DNA of 64,000 nucleotides from Gammaproteobacteria bacterium (GTDB lineage Bacteria; Pseudomonadota; Gammaproteobacteria; Tenderiales; Tenderiaceae). Every line of letters starts with the position of its first letter. Positions within the stretch are counted from its first letter, which is position 1. A model generated the notes under the pieces. The model saw only the letters and a program-made list of their open reading frames with translations. It searched no databases and was not told the origin of the DNA. Made by a program: the position numbers and the translations under genes. Below are positions 53,397 to 61,212 of the stretch, piece after piece. Where the stretch lies: NCBI GenBank assembly GCA_016200485.1, contig JACQEP010000024.1, positions 1 to 64,000 on the forward strand. Reading direction: 5' to 3'.

Positions 53397-55169
53397 TCAG
53401 AACCGGCGCATGACGCGGAAGTATAGCAGATCATAATCGGTGCCGTCAGTATCCGTCAAACGCAAACTGAGGCTGGTGTCGAGCATGCCAATACTATAGA
53501 AAAGGGCATTCTCCCAATCGGTGCGGTCGATGGCGCCTTCGATCGAGATCCGGGAGATTATGTAATCGGAGATAAAACGTAATCGCGGCACGCCAAACAT
53601 TTGCAGATGTTCCAGCCGCAGCTGCCCGGTAGTACTGGTGGTTCGGGTGACGACCGTGCTGTAGGTATACTTCACCCATTGCATCGAAATATTACCTGTC
53701 AGGCTGGTGCGGCGCCCGAACTCCTGGGTACGGTTAAGCTGGACATTGGCCAGTTGCCGGTAATCATGCGAATCGACAAAATCCCGCGAGTCGGAGACCG
53801 TCGCCTGCGCCAGCGTCGTACCCTGCCAAGCGGTCTGGTAATAGCCCAAGGAGGCCGTGTGATCCAGACGCGGCACGGTGGCGCGGGTAGTCGCCGCCGC
53901 GCCGCTGTAATCATAGGACACGGCCTGCCCGGCGCTCAGCCGCACCGAATCAGTGGCATTCGATTTCTCCTGCGGATACCAGTTCCAGCTCAGGTTATGC
54001 CCGGCCTGCACACCGCCGTAGGTGTAATCATCAGTGGGCACCGCCTGATGATCCCAGGAGACATTGCCATACCCCTGCCACATCCCGCCCAACACCTGTC
54101 CCCAGTCCGTCTGATACTGGGCACCGACATGCTGACGGTGATCTTCGCTGGTGGTACCCGCCGTATAGTTGAAGGTGGAGGCAAAACTGGAATCCAGCCG
54201 CAGATTGTTGGTCATTTGATAAAACAGACCGGCATTGGCGGCGACCTGCGTCTGATCATTGGTGGCCACCGTTCCCTGCGAACCATCCAGGGTCATCAGC
54301 CGCATCCCGCCGCTGACCGTAAACGGCGAATTCACCGGCCGCCAGAAGGCAAAGCTCGACAATTGCGTGATATCCGTTCTCGACAGGCGCGTATCCTGAC
54401 TCGTCGGATCCAGAAATGAGCGATCATACTGATACGCGCTCACCTTGCTATCGAGACGAAAATGACTGACCGGCGTGTAAAAATGACTCAAATCAACAAT
54501 CGTGTTTTTGTTCTCGCGCCCGGCCACGGAATGCTGAGTCGTCTCGTAAGTGCCACGCGCCAGCATATGTTGCTGCGGCTTGCGCCAATCGGCATCAAAA
54601 CCAAGCGTCTGATCGTCGTACTTCCCCGTCGCGACCGAATCCCAGGTGCGATAATCATAACGCGCCTGATAACGACCGCCGTTTTCCGGCAGATATGACT
54701 GCCGCAGCCCAACAGAGGTACTTGAATAATCCTGGCCAACGAACGTGATCGGCGTCCCGCCCGTTTCCTGCCGATTGACGCGACTATCGCTCTTTTGCAC
54801 ATGCAGATTAAAAGGCGCATGGCTTTGCGGCATCACATCCAGCCCCCAATCCGCCGTCGCGATGCTGGCGTTATTGGTGCTGCTGGTGGAACCGGTTTGA
54901 GCAGTGATGCTGTCCTGGGTCAACGTTAACGACAAGTCCGTCGTCGCCAGGTACGGCTCCCAGAAATAAGTGGAAAGGTTCAGATTGGCCGCCAACTGAT
55001 TACTGACGTCGGAATCACCGGTCGACTCTTTCAGCGACCGATAGTTATAGCCAAGATAGCCTGATGACTCGACCGGCCCCAGGAATTGAGCAGCAGGCGC
55101 CGTCCCGCAGCTTGCCAGCCACAGTCCGCACACCCCTTGCACCATCATGCGCCGACGCCTTACTACCAC
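53397..55169 (-). CDS. outer-membrane beta-barrel of the porin-cytochrome conduit (MtrB-like role)
   Basis: 590 residues: Arg-rich n-region and signal peptide (ending CGTAPAAQ), then many amphipathic alternating strands with Tyr/Trp girdles (SGYLGYNYRSLKE, LSTYFWEPYLATTDLSLTLTQD, LNLHVQKSD-type strands). The C-terminal strand ends DLLYFRVMRRF, with the terminal Phe typical of BAM substrates. The size suits a barrel of more than 20 strands that can enclose a multiheme cytochrome, as MtrB/PioB do. No sequence relation to MtrB can be shown by eye. GTG at 55169; ATG at 55148 is an alternative start. Its neighbours (parvulin, trihemes) support the role. Confidence 0.82.
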   Translation of the reverse strand: MVVRRRRMMVQGVCGLWLASCGTAPAAQFLGPVESSGYLGYNYRSLKESTGDSDVSNQLAANLNLSTYFWEPYLATTDLSLTLTQDSITAQTGSTSSTNNASIATADWGLDVMPQSHAPFNLHVQKSDSRVNRQETGGTPITFVGQDYSSTSVGLRQSYLPENGGRYQARYDYRTWDSVATGKYDDQTLGFDADWRKPQQHMLARGTYETTQHSVAGRENKNTIVDLSHFYTPVSHFRLDSKVSAYQYDRSFLDPTSQDTRLSRTDITQLSSFAFWRPVNSPFTVSGGMRLMTLDGSQGTVATNDQTQVAANAGLFYQMTNNLRLDSSFASTFNYTAGTTSEDHRQHVGAQYQTDWGQVLGGMWQGYGNVSWDHQAVPTDDYTYGGVQAGHNLSWNWYPQEKSNATDSVRLSAGQAVSYDYSGAAATTRATVPRLDHTASLGYYQTAWQGTTLAQATVSDSRDFVDSHDYRQLANVQLNRTQEFGRRTSLTGNISMQWVKYTYSTVVTRTTSTTGQLRLEHLQMFGVPRLRFISDYIISRISIEGAIDRTDWENALFYSIGMLDTSLSLRLTDTDGTDYDLLYFRVMRRF

Positions 55170-55221
55170 TGCCGTCCCCGCATGCCGGTCATTTTGATTC
55201 GATGGCCCATTATGCCCCGAG

Positions 55222-56193
55222 TCATTCGTTTATCGTTATCGTTGTATCCACAACATCGATCCGCGCTGCTGCCCGCAACCGCTGTAACAACGCCTCCCAC
55301 TGCCGCCCCCCTTGATCCCGCTGCCACAATGCCTGCGCCCGCGCCGCCACTTGCTCAAAGGCATTGAGCTGCGGCGACTGACGCTCCAGCAAACGAAACA
55401 GCGCTATTCCTTGCAATAACGGCACTGGCTCTGAAATCTTGCCCGGCGTCAATTTATCCACGGCTAGCTGCGCCTCGGCCGACAACATCCCCTTATGCAC
55501 AAAACCCAGGTCGCCACCCTGCTCCGCCGAGGCATCGCCCGAATGCATCCGCGCCAGATCGGCAAAATTTTCACCGCGCTGCAATCTCTGCTGCAAACGC
55601 TTTGCTTCCTCCTCGGCCGCCCGCCACGCGGTGACTGGCGCCGATGGCGCGACCTTGAGCAGAATCACCGCCAGATGCAACCGTTCCGGCGTCGTAAACA
55701 AATCCTTGTGCGCGGCGTAATAAGCCTGCGCCGCCTTTGAATCCGGCGTCACCTGCCGCATCTGGCGCTCCAGCGCCGCCAGTCGCAACTGTTCCTCGCT
55801 CTGCTGCCGCAACTGCGCCTCGACCTGCACACGCTGCGCCTTATTCAGCCGCTCCAGACGCAGCTGCGCCGCGCCGCGCCGCATTTCATCCTGCAACGCC
55901 GCCTCCGCCACCACGATACCACGGCGCCGCGTTTCAGCCAGCAACAATTGTCGATCGATCAACTGCTGCGCCACCTCGCGCCGCAACTGCTCCAGTTTAT
56001 TTTGCTCTGCGCCACCATGAAAAAATTTCTGCCGCGATGCGCCATGCACCGCCGCCTCAAATTCGGTACGCGTGATCGTCACGCCATCGACCACGGCGAA
56101 TACTGACGATTCTGCAGCCACTGTCACTAACGGTAACAGCGCACACAGCACAGCCAACGTGCGTGCACACCGTCTCACAATCAACACTTTCAT
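55222..56193 (-). CDS. periplasmic PpiC-type parvulin prolyl isomerase/chaperone
   Basis: About 323 residues: signal peptide (ending LVTVAAES), a SurA-like helical N-terminal domain (about 25-150), then a parvulin domain (about 160-265). The parvulin domain has LHLAVILLKVAP, GENFADLARMHSGDASAEQGGDLGFVHKGMLSAEAQLAVDKL and PGKISEPVPLLQGIALFRLLE. Probably helps fold the adjacent beta-barrel or the secreted cytochromes. A similar isomerase accompanies porin-cytochrome clusters in iron-oxidising and biocathode bacteria, from memory. Confidence 0.88.
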   Translation of the reverse strand: MKVLIVRRCARTLAVLCALLPLVTVAAESSVFAVVDGVTITRTEFEAAVHGASRQKFFHGGAEQNKLEQLRREVAQQLIDRQLLLAETRRRGIVVAEAALQDEMRRGAAQLRLERLNKAQRVQVEAQLRQQSEEQLRLAALERQMRQVTPDSKAAQAYYAAHKDLFTTPERLHLAVILLKVAPSAPVTAWRAAEEEAKRLQQRLQRGENFADLARMHSGDASAEQGGDLGFVHKGMLSAEAQLAVDKLTPGKISEPVPLLQGIALFRLLERQSPQLNAFEQVAARAQALWQRDQGGRQWEALLQRLRAAARIDVVDTTITINE

Positions 56194-56212
56194 CACGCCA
56201 TGCACCACATCA

Positions 56213-56362
56213 ACACCCTCTCCCTCCGGGAGAGGGCTGGGGTGAGGGAATCCAAAACAAAACCCATTTTTTATCCCCTCATCCTCGGCAACTGCTCCTT
56301 GCGTTGCCCTACCTCGCGCATCCCTGCGCTCGTAACCTTCTCCCGGAGGGAGAAGGGACTAA
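56213..56362. repeat. Composite palindromic repeat element, copy B
   Basis: Palindromes at 56216-56236 (CCCTCTCCCTCCGGGAGAGG) and 56336-56356 (CCTTCTCCCGGAGGGAGAAG) flank a 41-bp core (56283-56323) that matches copy A (29786-29826) in inverted orientation at 38 of 41 positions. Lies between the tetraheme and parvulin genes. Confidence 0.65.
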
Positions 56363-56373
56363 AACTACACACC

Positions 56374-57189
56374 CTACTTGTTATGACAGGTCAGACACAG
56401 CTGACTGCCATCCGGTTTGATGCGCAAAAACGTCGGATTGTAATCCACATGCGGATCATGGCACGACGCACACTCCACATACGGCTGCGGATCGCCGACA
56501 TAGGCGCCCTTGCTGCCGGTGCGCGTATACAGCTTCATATCCGTGCGCTCAAAATCCGCGCTGCCATTCGGCGTATTGACCCACCACACGCGGCTGGTGC
56601 CCAAAATCTGGGTTGAGGCAGGATTAAAATCCGGATCGTGCCCCGGCCCTGCCGGATTGGTCAGCGAATAGCCACCGCCGGCATATTGAATGCCGATCGG
56701 ATGATCGTTCGTCAGATCCTTGCCCAGATTGGTGATTACATCCGGCCGCCCAATTCGTCCCTGCACCGTCGCCGCCTGACCACGCCAGGTACCGCGTTCA
56801 AAACCAGGCACCACGCGCCCCGAGCCCGGCTCGTTGAGCAAGGCATCCATCGCCTGTGTGCCGTCGTGACAGGAAAGACAGGCCAGCGACACCGAACCTA
56901 CCGGCTCAACCTTGGCATCGAGCGTGGTAGTGCCCATCTGATCATAAGTGGTGTAGCCATTGGGATCGAGATTGCGGTTCCACAACGGCGCATCGGCCTT
57001 GCCGTCGCCGCCGTGCGGCGTATGGCAAAACACACAGATCTCGCGCGTGCCGCTGAAGGTGCTGGCCGCATTCAGGCCTGTGGCGCCCAAATTATGCTTG
57101 GAATTGAAAATACCGGCCTGCGCCAGGGTGACGCAGAACACCAAAATCCCCGCCGCCAAGGCCCAGCGCTGTCGCCGTGTTGTTATCAT
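56374..57189 (-). CDS. tetraheme c-type cytochrome, first gene of the conduit cluster
   Basis: 271 residues: signal peptide (about 9-25, ending TLAQAG) and four CXXCH sites at 52-56 (CVFCHTPHGG), 104-108 (CLSCHDGT), 240-244 (CASCHDPH) and 265-269 (CLTCHNK), with TNDHPIG between the second and third. This is the doubled-CXXCH architecture, nearly collinear with the first 270 residues of the undecaheme protein. A GGGGAG site precedes the ATG. It opens the ten-gene operon; position suggests a periplasmic or outer-membrane electron donor or acceptor. Confidence 0.9.
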   Translation of the reverse strand: MITTRRQRWALAAGILVFCVTLAQAGIFNSKHNLGATGLNAASTFSGTREICVFCHTPHGGDGKADAPLWNRNLDPNGYTTYDQMGTTTLDAKVEPVGSVSLACLSCHDGTQAMDALLNEPGSGRVVPGFERGTWRGQAATVQGRIGRPDVITNLGKDLTNDHPIGIQYAGGGYSLTNPAGPGHDPDFNPASTQILGTSRVWWVNTPNGSADFERTDMKLYTRTGSKGAYVGDPQPYVECASCHDPHVDYNPTFLRIKPDGSQLCLTCHNK

Positions 57190-57212
57190 TTCAATTCTCC
57201 CCTAGCTTGGGA

Positions 57213-57242
57213 GTTCTAACATAGCGCCGTCAAAACTGTCAA
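57213..57242 (-). promoter_or_regulatory. candidate promoter of the conduit operon
   Basis: Minus strand: TTGACA (57237-57242), an 18-bp spacer, then TAGAAC (57213-57218), ending 23 bp before the tetraheme ATG. The perfect -35 is good; the spacer is one base long and the -10 matches four of six positions. Confidence 0.45.
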
Positions 57243-57324
57243 ACAAAACACTGGGTTAAGATGAAGCCGTAGAACGCGCGACACATCGGCCCGATTAGCA
57301 TTGGTGCGCACGGCGCACCCTACA

Positions 57325-57639
57325 TACTGGGACGTAAAATATCCCATGATCAGCAAGGCGTGGCGCAAGCACTGGGACACCCTCAACCCCCTGTTTGCCT
57401 ATCCGCCCGAGATTCGCAAAGTCATCTACACCACCAACGCCATCGAATCTTTGAACAGCGTCATCCGCACCGCTACCCGTAAACACAAGATCTTCGCTCA
57501 CGATGACTCGGCGTTTAAAGTGGTGTACCTGGCGATCCAACAGGCTTCAAAAAAATGGACGATGCCGATTCACAACTGGAAGATGGCCATGAACCGGTTT
57601 ATGATCGACTTCGAGGATCGCCTCAAAAACTATGTTTAA
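57325..57639 (+). pseudogene. IS256-family transposase, 3' remnant
   Basis: About 105 residues match the C-terminal end of IS256 (mutator) transposases: KYPMISKAWRKHWDTLNPLFAYPPEIRKVIYTTNAIESLNSVIRTATR and KKWTMPIHNWKMAMNRF. The catalytic DDE region upstream is gone; homology starts just after a short palindrome (GTGCGCACGGCGCAC). Dead element, lying between the conduit operon and the BrnTA pair. Confidence 0.88.
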
Positions 57640-57680
57640 TCAACCGGGCGGTTACACAGAATTGTTTACAGGCTCACTGG

Positions 57681-57905
57681 TCAGGCAGGCTTGCGCCACG
57701 AGATGTCAACTTTTCTGTGGTGCGCAACGCAGTCGCGAAGATACAAATTGATCAGGCTTTGATAAGGGACCCCCGACTCCTCCGCCATTTTCTTGAAGTA
57801 ATCGATCACATCCTCGCCAAGCCGCATGGTCACCGGCTTTTTCAAGCTTGATGCGTACGGATTCTTGCGCGACTTCATTTTTAAAAAATCATATTCTTTT
57901 TTCAT
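57681..57905 (-). CDS. brnA: BrnA-family antitoxin
   Basis: 74 residues with the BrnA ribbon-helix-helix-like region (KKPVTMRLGEDVIDYFKKMAEESGVPYQSLINLYLRDC). It overlaps the toxin stop by 4 bp (ATGA), the standard brnT-brnA order. It neutralises BrnT and, with it, represses the shared promoter. Confidence 0.88.
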   Translation of the reverse strand: MKKEYDFLKMKSRKNPYASSLKKPVTMRLGEDVIDYFKKMAEESGVPYQSLINLYLRDCVAHHRKVDISWRKPA

Positions 57906-58192
57906 GATGCGTCACCTTCGTAATACCTACATTCTTTCCGCGTGGCCTTGCGTGCCGAGATTATTCTGATGACATCGCCTGAACCTCTTTCACAGTGACA
58001 CACCACCAGAATTCTCGCCTCACTACTCAGCCCCAGCATAATGAATCGATCCTCTTCCATTCCAGAATGTTCCGGGTCAAAAAACTGAATCGCAAATTCA
58101 TCATAAAATACGGACCTGGCTTCTTCAAAAGAAACACCGTGCTTTCGTAAATTCGATGCCGCTTTTACCGGGGCCCATTCAAACTTGATCAT
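57902..58192 (-). CDS. brnT: BrnT-family ribonuclease toxin
   Basis: 96 residues, full length: FEWAPVKAASNLRKHGVSFEEARSVFYD at the N-terminus and EDRFIMLGLSSEARILVVCHCERG, RIISARKATRKECRYYE toward the C-terminus, all BrnT signatures. RelE-like RNase that inhibits translation. The ATG at 58192 is the family start but has no Shine-Dalgarno; the -35 (TTGACG) places a -10 next to it, so the mRNA may be leaderless. Confidence 0.9.
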   Translation of the reverse strand: MIKFEWAPVKAASNLRKHGVSFEEARSVFYDEFAIQFFDPEHSGMEEDRFIMLGLSSEARILVVCHCERGSGDVIRIISARKATRKECRYYEGDAS

Positions 58193-58212
58193 ATGTACAG
58201 TGTATGTACATA
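58192..58212 (-). promoter_or_regulatory. brnTA operator/promoter repeats
   Basis: Two copies of TATGTACA (plus strand, separated by three bases) and an inverted TGTACATA overlap the start of brnT, with TTGACG (minus strand, 58213-58218) adjacent. A suitable binding site for BrnA autorepression. Confidence 0.5.
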
Positions 58213-58313
58213 CGTCAATCTTTTCAAGCCCTGGGACAATATCGCCCTATCGGCAGATCTTCCCATTATCCGCTTACTTTACCTTTCCTTTTTTATCCGA
58301 ATCACAAATAAAA

Positions 58314-58335
58314 AAGGGCGCCCGGAGGCGCCCTT
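58314..58335 (-). terminator. rho-independent terminator of the porin gene
   Basis: Stem AAGGGCGCC / GGCGCCCTT with a four-base loop, followed on the minus strand by a run of T (TTTTTT). Lies 26 bp after the porin stop. Confidence 0.85.
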
Positions 58336-58360
58336 CTTGAACTTCAGATTCTCGAACCAA

Positions 58361-59440
58361 TTACATGGAAGAGAATTTGACGTTCAGGCCCACCGCCAGC
58401 GCGCTGGTGGTCTTGTCAGAGAAACCGCTGCTGACACCAACCAGACCGTTAGCAGCGGTAGCACCATTGTCGTTGCCCATCTGCGTATACAGAACATAGG
58501 CTTCGGTGTTGGCGCTCATGTTGGTGCTTGCGCCCAAGGCGAAGAAGGTACCACCATTGTTGTTACCGCTGTCGGTCTCATCTTTCTGACCCACTGCCAG
58601 CTTCACCTTGGTGTTAGCCGTCACGCCATAGGCAGCGCTAATGTAGACGTTGCTTTGATCGATCTTGGCAGTCGCGTTAACAGCATCTGCATCCTGGCTC
58701 TTGTTTTCATAGACCAGACCCAGGTCAAAACCGGCGATGCTGTAGCCCACGCCCAGCTTGGTGCCGTTCAGCGCCTCACCATTGGCAGCCAGACCCGCCG
58801 CGTTGTCAATGGTCTGATAGGCCAAGGAGACATACAGCGGGCCATTGGTGTACATACCGGCCAAGCTGACGGCAGAGTTGGTATTATCCTTGGTACCATC
58901 AGGCAGGTTGTCGGCACCGTTACCGGTCACACCAGCGTCAGCCACATAGGCCGCAGCCAGAGTGAAGCCGCTCCAGTCTGGCGAGATGTAGGCGATAACG
59001 TTCGGTGCACGGGCATCCATCGTCGCGTCGATCACGGCATTGTAGTCAGCGTAGGTGTCAGCGAACGGATCCAGTTTGGCGGTCGCGATCTTGTACGGGG
59101 TGTCATGGGTACCGGCAATCACGGTACCGAAGCCACCGGCCAAGCCAACGAAGGTATTGCGAACGCTCAGAGTCGCGCTGTTGTCGGTGAAATCAACGCC
59201 ACGCTCAATCTGCCACACAGCCTTCAAACCACCGCCCAGATCGTCGTTACCGCGGAAACCGAGGCGCGAGGCGTGGCTGGATACCGCCATCTTGCTGTCT
59301 TCAGCGGTCGTGGTCGGGTTGTCATCGCTGATATAGCCGACGGATACACGTGCCTGACCGTAGGTTTCCACAGCGGCCTGGGCCATCATTGGCGCGGCCA
59401 GAATGCCAGCCACTGCCAGAGTAATTAGTTTCTTCTGCAT
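58361..59440 (-). CDS. general outer-membrane porin
   Basis: 359 residues: signal peptide (ending APMMAQAA), then beta strands of a 16-stranded Gram-negative porin (VETYGQARVSVGYISDD, SRLGFRGNDDLGGGLKAVWQIERGV, VGLAGGFGTVIAGTHDTPYK). The C-terminal strand is TSALAVGLNVKFSSM; the terminal residue is Met rather than the usual Phe. It has an AGGGAGA ribosome-binding site and its own terminator, so is monocistronic. A trimeric diffusion porin, not the large conduit barrel. Confidence 0.93.
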   Translation of the reverse strand: MQKKLITLAVAGILAAPMMAQAAVETYGQARVSVGYISDDNPTTTAEDSKMAVSSHASRLGFRGNDDLGGGLKAVWQIERGVDFTDNSATLSVRNTFVGLAGGFGTVIAGTHDTPYKIATAKLDPFADTYADYNAVIDATMDARAPNVIAYISPDWSGFTLAAAYVADAGVTGNGADNLPDGTKDNTNSAVSLAGMYTNGPLYVSLAYQTIDNAAGLAANGEALNGTKLGVGYSIAGFDLGLVYENKSQDADAVNATAKIDQSNVYISAAYGVTANTKVKLAVGQKDETDSGNNNGGTFFALGASTNMSANTEAYVLYTQMGNDNGATAANGLVGVSSGFSDKTTSALAVGLNVKFSSM

Positions 59441-59697
59441 TATTGAATCTCCCTATATAGGTTAGTGAAATAGTCTTGTGACTTAAACACTTACAACAGC
59501 ACCTTAAAGCGCCGTGGGGAGGAGCATGCTACAGTTTTTACGTGAATGCAACATCCGGTCAAATGTGTTGCGAAAATGATACAGAGGCGAATCAGATGCT
59601 TGAGAAGCAGTAAGATGACACATTACACTGGTAAAAATAACTGACAACCAGCCTGATTTTGGATCGAAGTAAAATCCCCCCGATTGGAAAACAAATT

Positions 59698-59865
59698 ATG
59701 AAACCTTCCAACCAAATTGAATCCAACAACCCTCGTGCTACACAACCCGAGCAAACAGTGACATTAATCAAAATTCTGGCGCTCGGCGAACGCCAGCTCG
59801 AAGAGGGGCGCGTCTATCTTGTCTCGGAGGCAATCAAGAACCTGCGTCAGCGACAAAACGGTTGA
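59698..59865 (+). CDS. small hypothetical protein (antitoxin-like C-terminus)
   Basis: 55 residues from ATG 59698: MKPSNQIESNNPRATQPEQT and then LIKILALGERQLEEGRVYLVSEAIKNL. The second half resembles the C-terminal segment of some small antitoxins (LGERQIEEG-type), but no partner toxin lies beside it. The frame also extends to a TTG at 59659. Weakly supported. The 255 bp before it (59441-59697) hold the porin 5' region, nothing else recognised. Confidence 0.4.
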   Translation: MKPSNQIESNNPRATQPEQTVTLIKILALGERQLEEGRVYLVSEAIKNLRQRQNG

Positions 59866-59928
59866 ATTCTTTCCATAACGGTGGCTGCCTGAGGACATGA
59901 TTTTTTGCTTCGCCTAAACCGCCTGATA

Positions 59929-60166
59929 TTATTGGCTCAAAGCTGACTGCACTTGTGACCTCAACTTCGGGAGATCGTTTTTAATGGTTTTCCAGACAAT
60001 CTCGAGATCTATCTTGAAATAACCATGCGCCAATGCGTTGCGCATTTCATAGGCGAATGCCAATGGTAACTCGGGATGAGCAGCGGCAAACTCCGGGGAG
60101 TCTCGTTGAATATTACGACTGGCTTCGCCAATAACTTCAAAGACGTTGCTTATCCCGGCGACTCAT
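59929..60166 (-). pseudogene. hepT: hepT (HEPN toxin, DUF86) with internal deletion and frameshift
   Basis: The start MSRRDKQRL is in one frame and the rest, beginning NVFEVIGEASRNIQRDSPEF and containing the HEPN core EMRNALAHGYFKIDLEIVWKTI, is in another. About a third of a normal HepT is missing. The junction is GCAACGTCTT, which could encode either the N-terminal KQRL or the RNVF of the intact family, suggesting deletion between two short direct repeats. Overlaps the mntA stop (ATGA), the usual mntA-hepT arrangement. Confidence 0.75.
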
Positions 60167-60453
60167 ACCGGCTTTGCTTCAGACAATACTTGGCGCCGGA
60201 AAGAATCAGGGAGCGCCTTCGGTGTCAGCACATCCACCGGCACCCCTAGCAACTCATGCAGCTCATGACGAATTGCCCCGATATCCAGCAAAGTCGTCTC
60301 TGGTGTCGGATCAATCAGGAGATCAAGGTCACTGCCCTCGACATCATCGCCATGGACGACTGAGCCAAAAACCCGCGCATTGCGCGCCCGGTGCGACGCC
60401 ACTATGCGGCGGATATTTTTCCTGTGTATGTGTAGTGCTTCTGAGGGTTTCAT
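60163..60453 (-). CDS. mntA: MntA-like nucleotidyltransferase antitoxin
   Basis: 96 residues: minimal nucleotidyltransferase fold with GSVVHGDDVEGSDLDLLID (G-S-x10-D-x-D). The ATG at 60453 has GAGGAAA upstream; the open frame begins at 60510. In functional pairs it AMPylates HepT. Its partner here is broken, so this antitoxin is a leftover. Confidence 0.87.
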   Translation of the reverse strand: MKPSEALHIHRKNIRRIVASHRARNARVFGSVVHGDDVEGSDLDLLIDPTPETTLLDIGAIRHELHELLGVPVDVLTPKALPDSFRRQVLSEAKPV

Positions 60454-60551
60454 TATTTCCTCGGCGACTCCGTCAACGTGTTTCGATGATAGGCTGATCT
60501 TGAAGAACATCCAATACCTTGTGTTGTGTCACCTGCGGCGATCGCCTGGCG

Positions 60552-60592
60552 GGTTACGCTGCTGCGCAGCTAACCCACCCTACATTTAAAGA
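60552..60592. repeat. GTAGGGTGGGTTA-family repeat, short copy
   Basis: GGGTTACGCTGCTGCGCAGC followed by TAACCCACCCTACATTT, an inverted repeat matching the right end of the element at 34346-34470. Located between mntA and tRNA-Gln. Confidence 0.65.
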
Positions 60593-60620
60593 TAATTTTG
60601 GGGGCTAATTACAGAAAAAT

Positions 60621-60694
60621 TGGCTGGGGGACTAGGATTCGAACCTAGGTTGGCGGAGTCAGAGTCCGCAGTCCTACCGCTAGACGATCCCCCA
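60621..60694 (-). tRNA. tRNA-Gln (anticodon CUG)
   Basis: Minus strand folds as a cloverleaf: acceptor TGGGGGA / TCCCCCA, D arm TCTAGCGGTAGGA, anticodon stem GCGGA / TCCGC with loop CTCTGAC (anticodon CTG), T arm CCTAGGTTCGAATCCTAG, discriminator G and encoded CCA. 74 nt with CCA. Closely preceded by rpsI's terminator. Confidence 0.95.
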
Positions 60695-60746
60695 ATGCGG
60701 GCCCTTAGGATATAAAGGCCAGGAACACGTTGCAAGTCTGAAAACA

Positions 60747-60772
60747 ACAACCCGGGCAGAAGCCCGGGTTGT
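60747..60772 (-). terminator. terminator of the rplM-rpsI operon
   Basis: Stem ACAACCCGGGC / GCCCGGGTTGT with a four-base loop, followed on the minus strand by TGTTTT. Located 25 bp after the rpsI stop. Confidence 0.85.
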
Positions 60773-60796
60773 TTGGTACTGGGTACAAAAAGCGAA

Positions 60797-61189
60797 TTAA
60801 CGCTTGGAGTACTGTGGACGCTTGCGCGCCTTGTGCAAACCGATTTTCTTACGCTCGACCTCACGGGCGTCGCGGGTCAGGAAGCCGACCTGGCGCATGA
60901 CGCTGCGCAGGGCTTCATCTTGCTCGACCAGGGCGCGGGCCAAACCGAGGCGGATGGCGCCGGCTTGACCGCTACCACCACCCCCTTCAACGGTGACGAA
61001 GACGTCGTACTTGCCGACGAGGTTGGCAGCTTCCAGCGGCTGACGCACGATCATGCGTGAGGTTTCGCGGCCAAAATATTGGTCCAGTGTGCGCTGATTG
61101 ACGGTGATGTTACCGGTGCCGGGCTTGATCCAGACGCGGGCGGAGGCGGTCTTGCGGCGGCCGGTATTGATCTGATTTGCTTGTGCCAT
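60797..61189 (-). CDS. rpsI: 30S ribosomal protein S9
   Basis: 130 residues with typical S9 segments: [56 protein letters not shown] and the conserved basic tail ending KRPQYSKR. Follows rplM by 23 bp, the universal rplM-rpsI order. Confidence 0.98.
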   Translation of the reverse strand: MAQANQINTGRRKTASARVWIKPGTGNITVNQRTLDQYFGRETSRMIVRQPLEAANLVGKYDVFVTVEGGGGSGQAGAIRLGLARALVEQDEALRSVMRQVGFLTRDAREVERKKIGLHKARKRPQYSKR

Positions 61190-61212
61190 GGTGTTGATCC
61201 TGTGTTAAACCG

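Noticed and set aside
53601-54419. 272-codon plus-strand frame
   Set aside because: Antisense to the beta-barrel gene; low-complexity composition typical of a shadow frame.
58193-59428. 411-codon open frame on the plus strand
   Set aside because: It is the complement of the porin gene, which has a clear signal peptide and strands, and the plus-strand protein resembles nothing.
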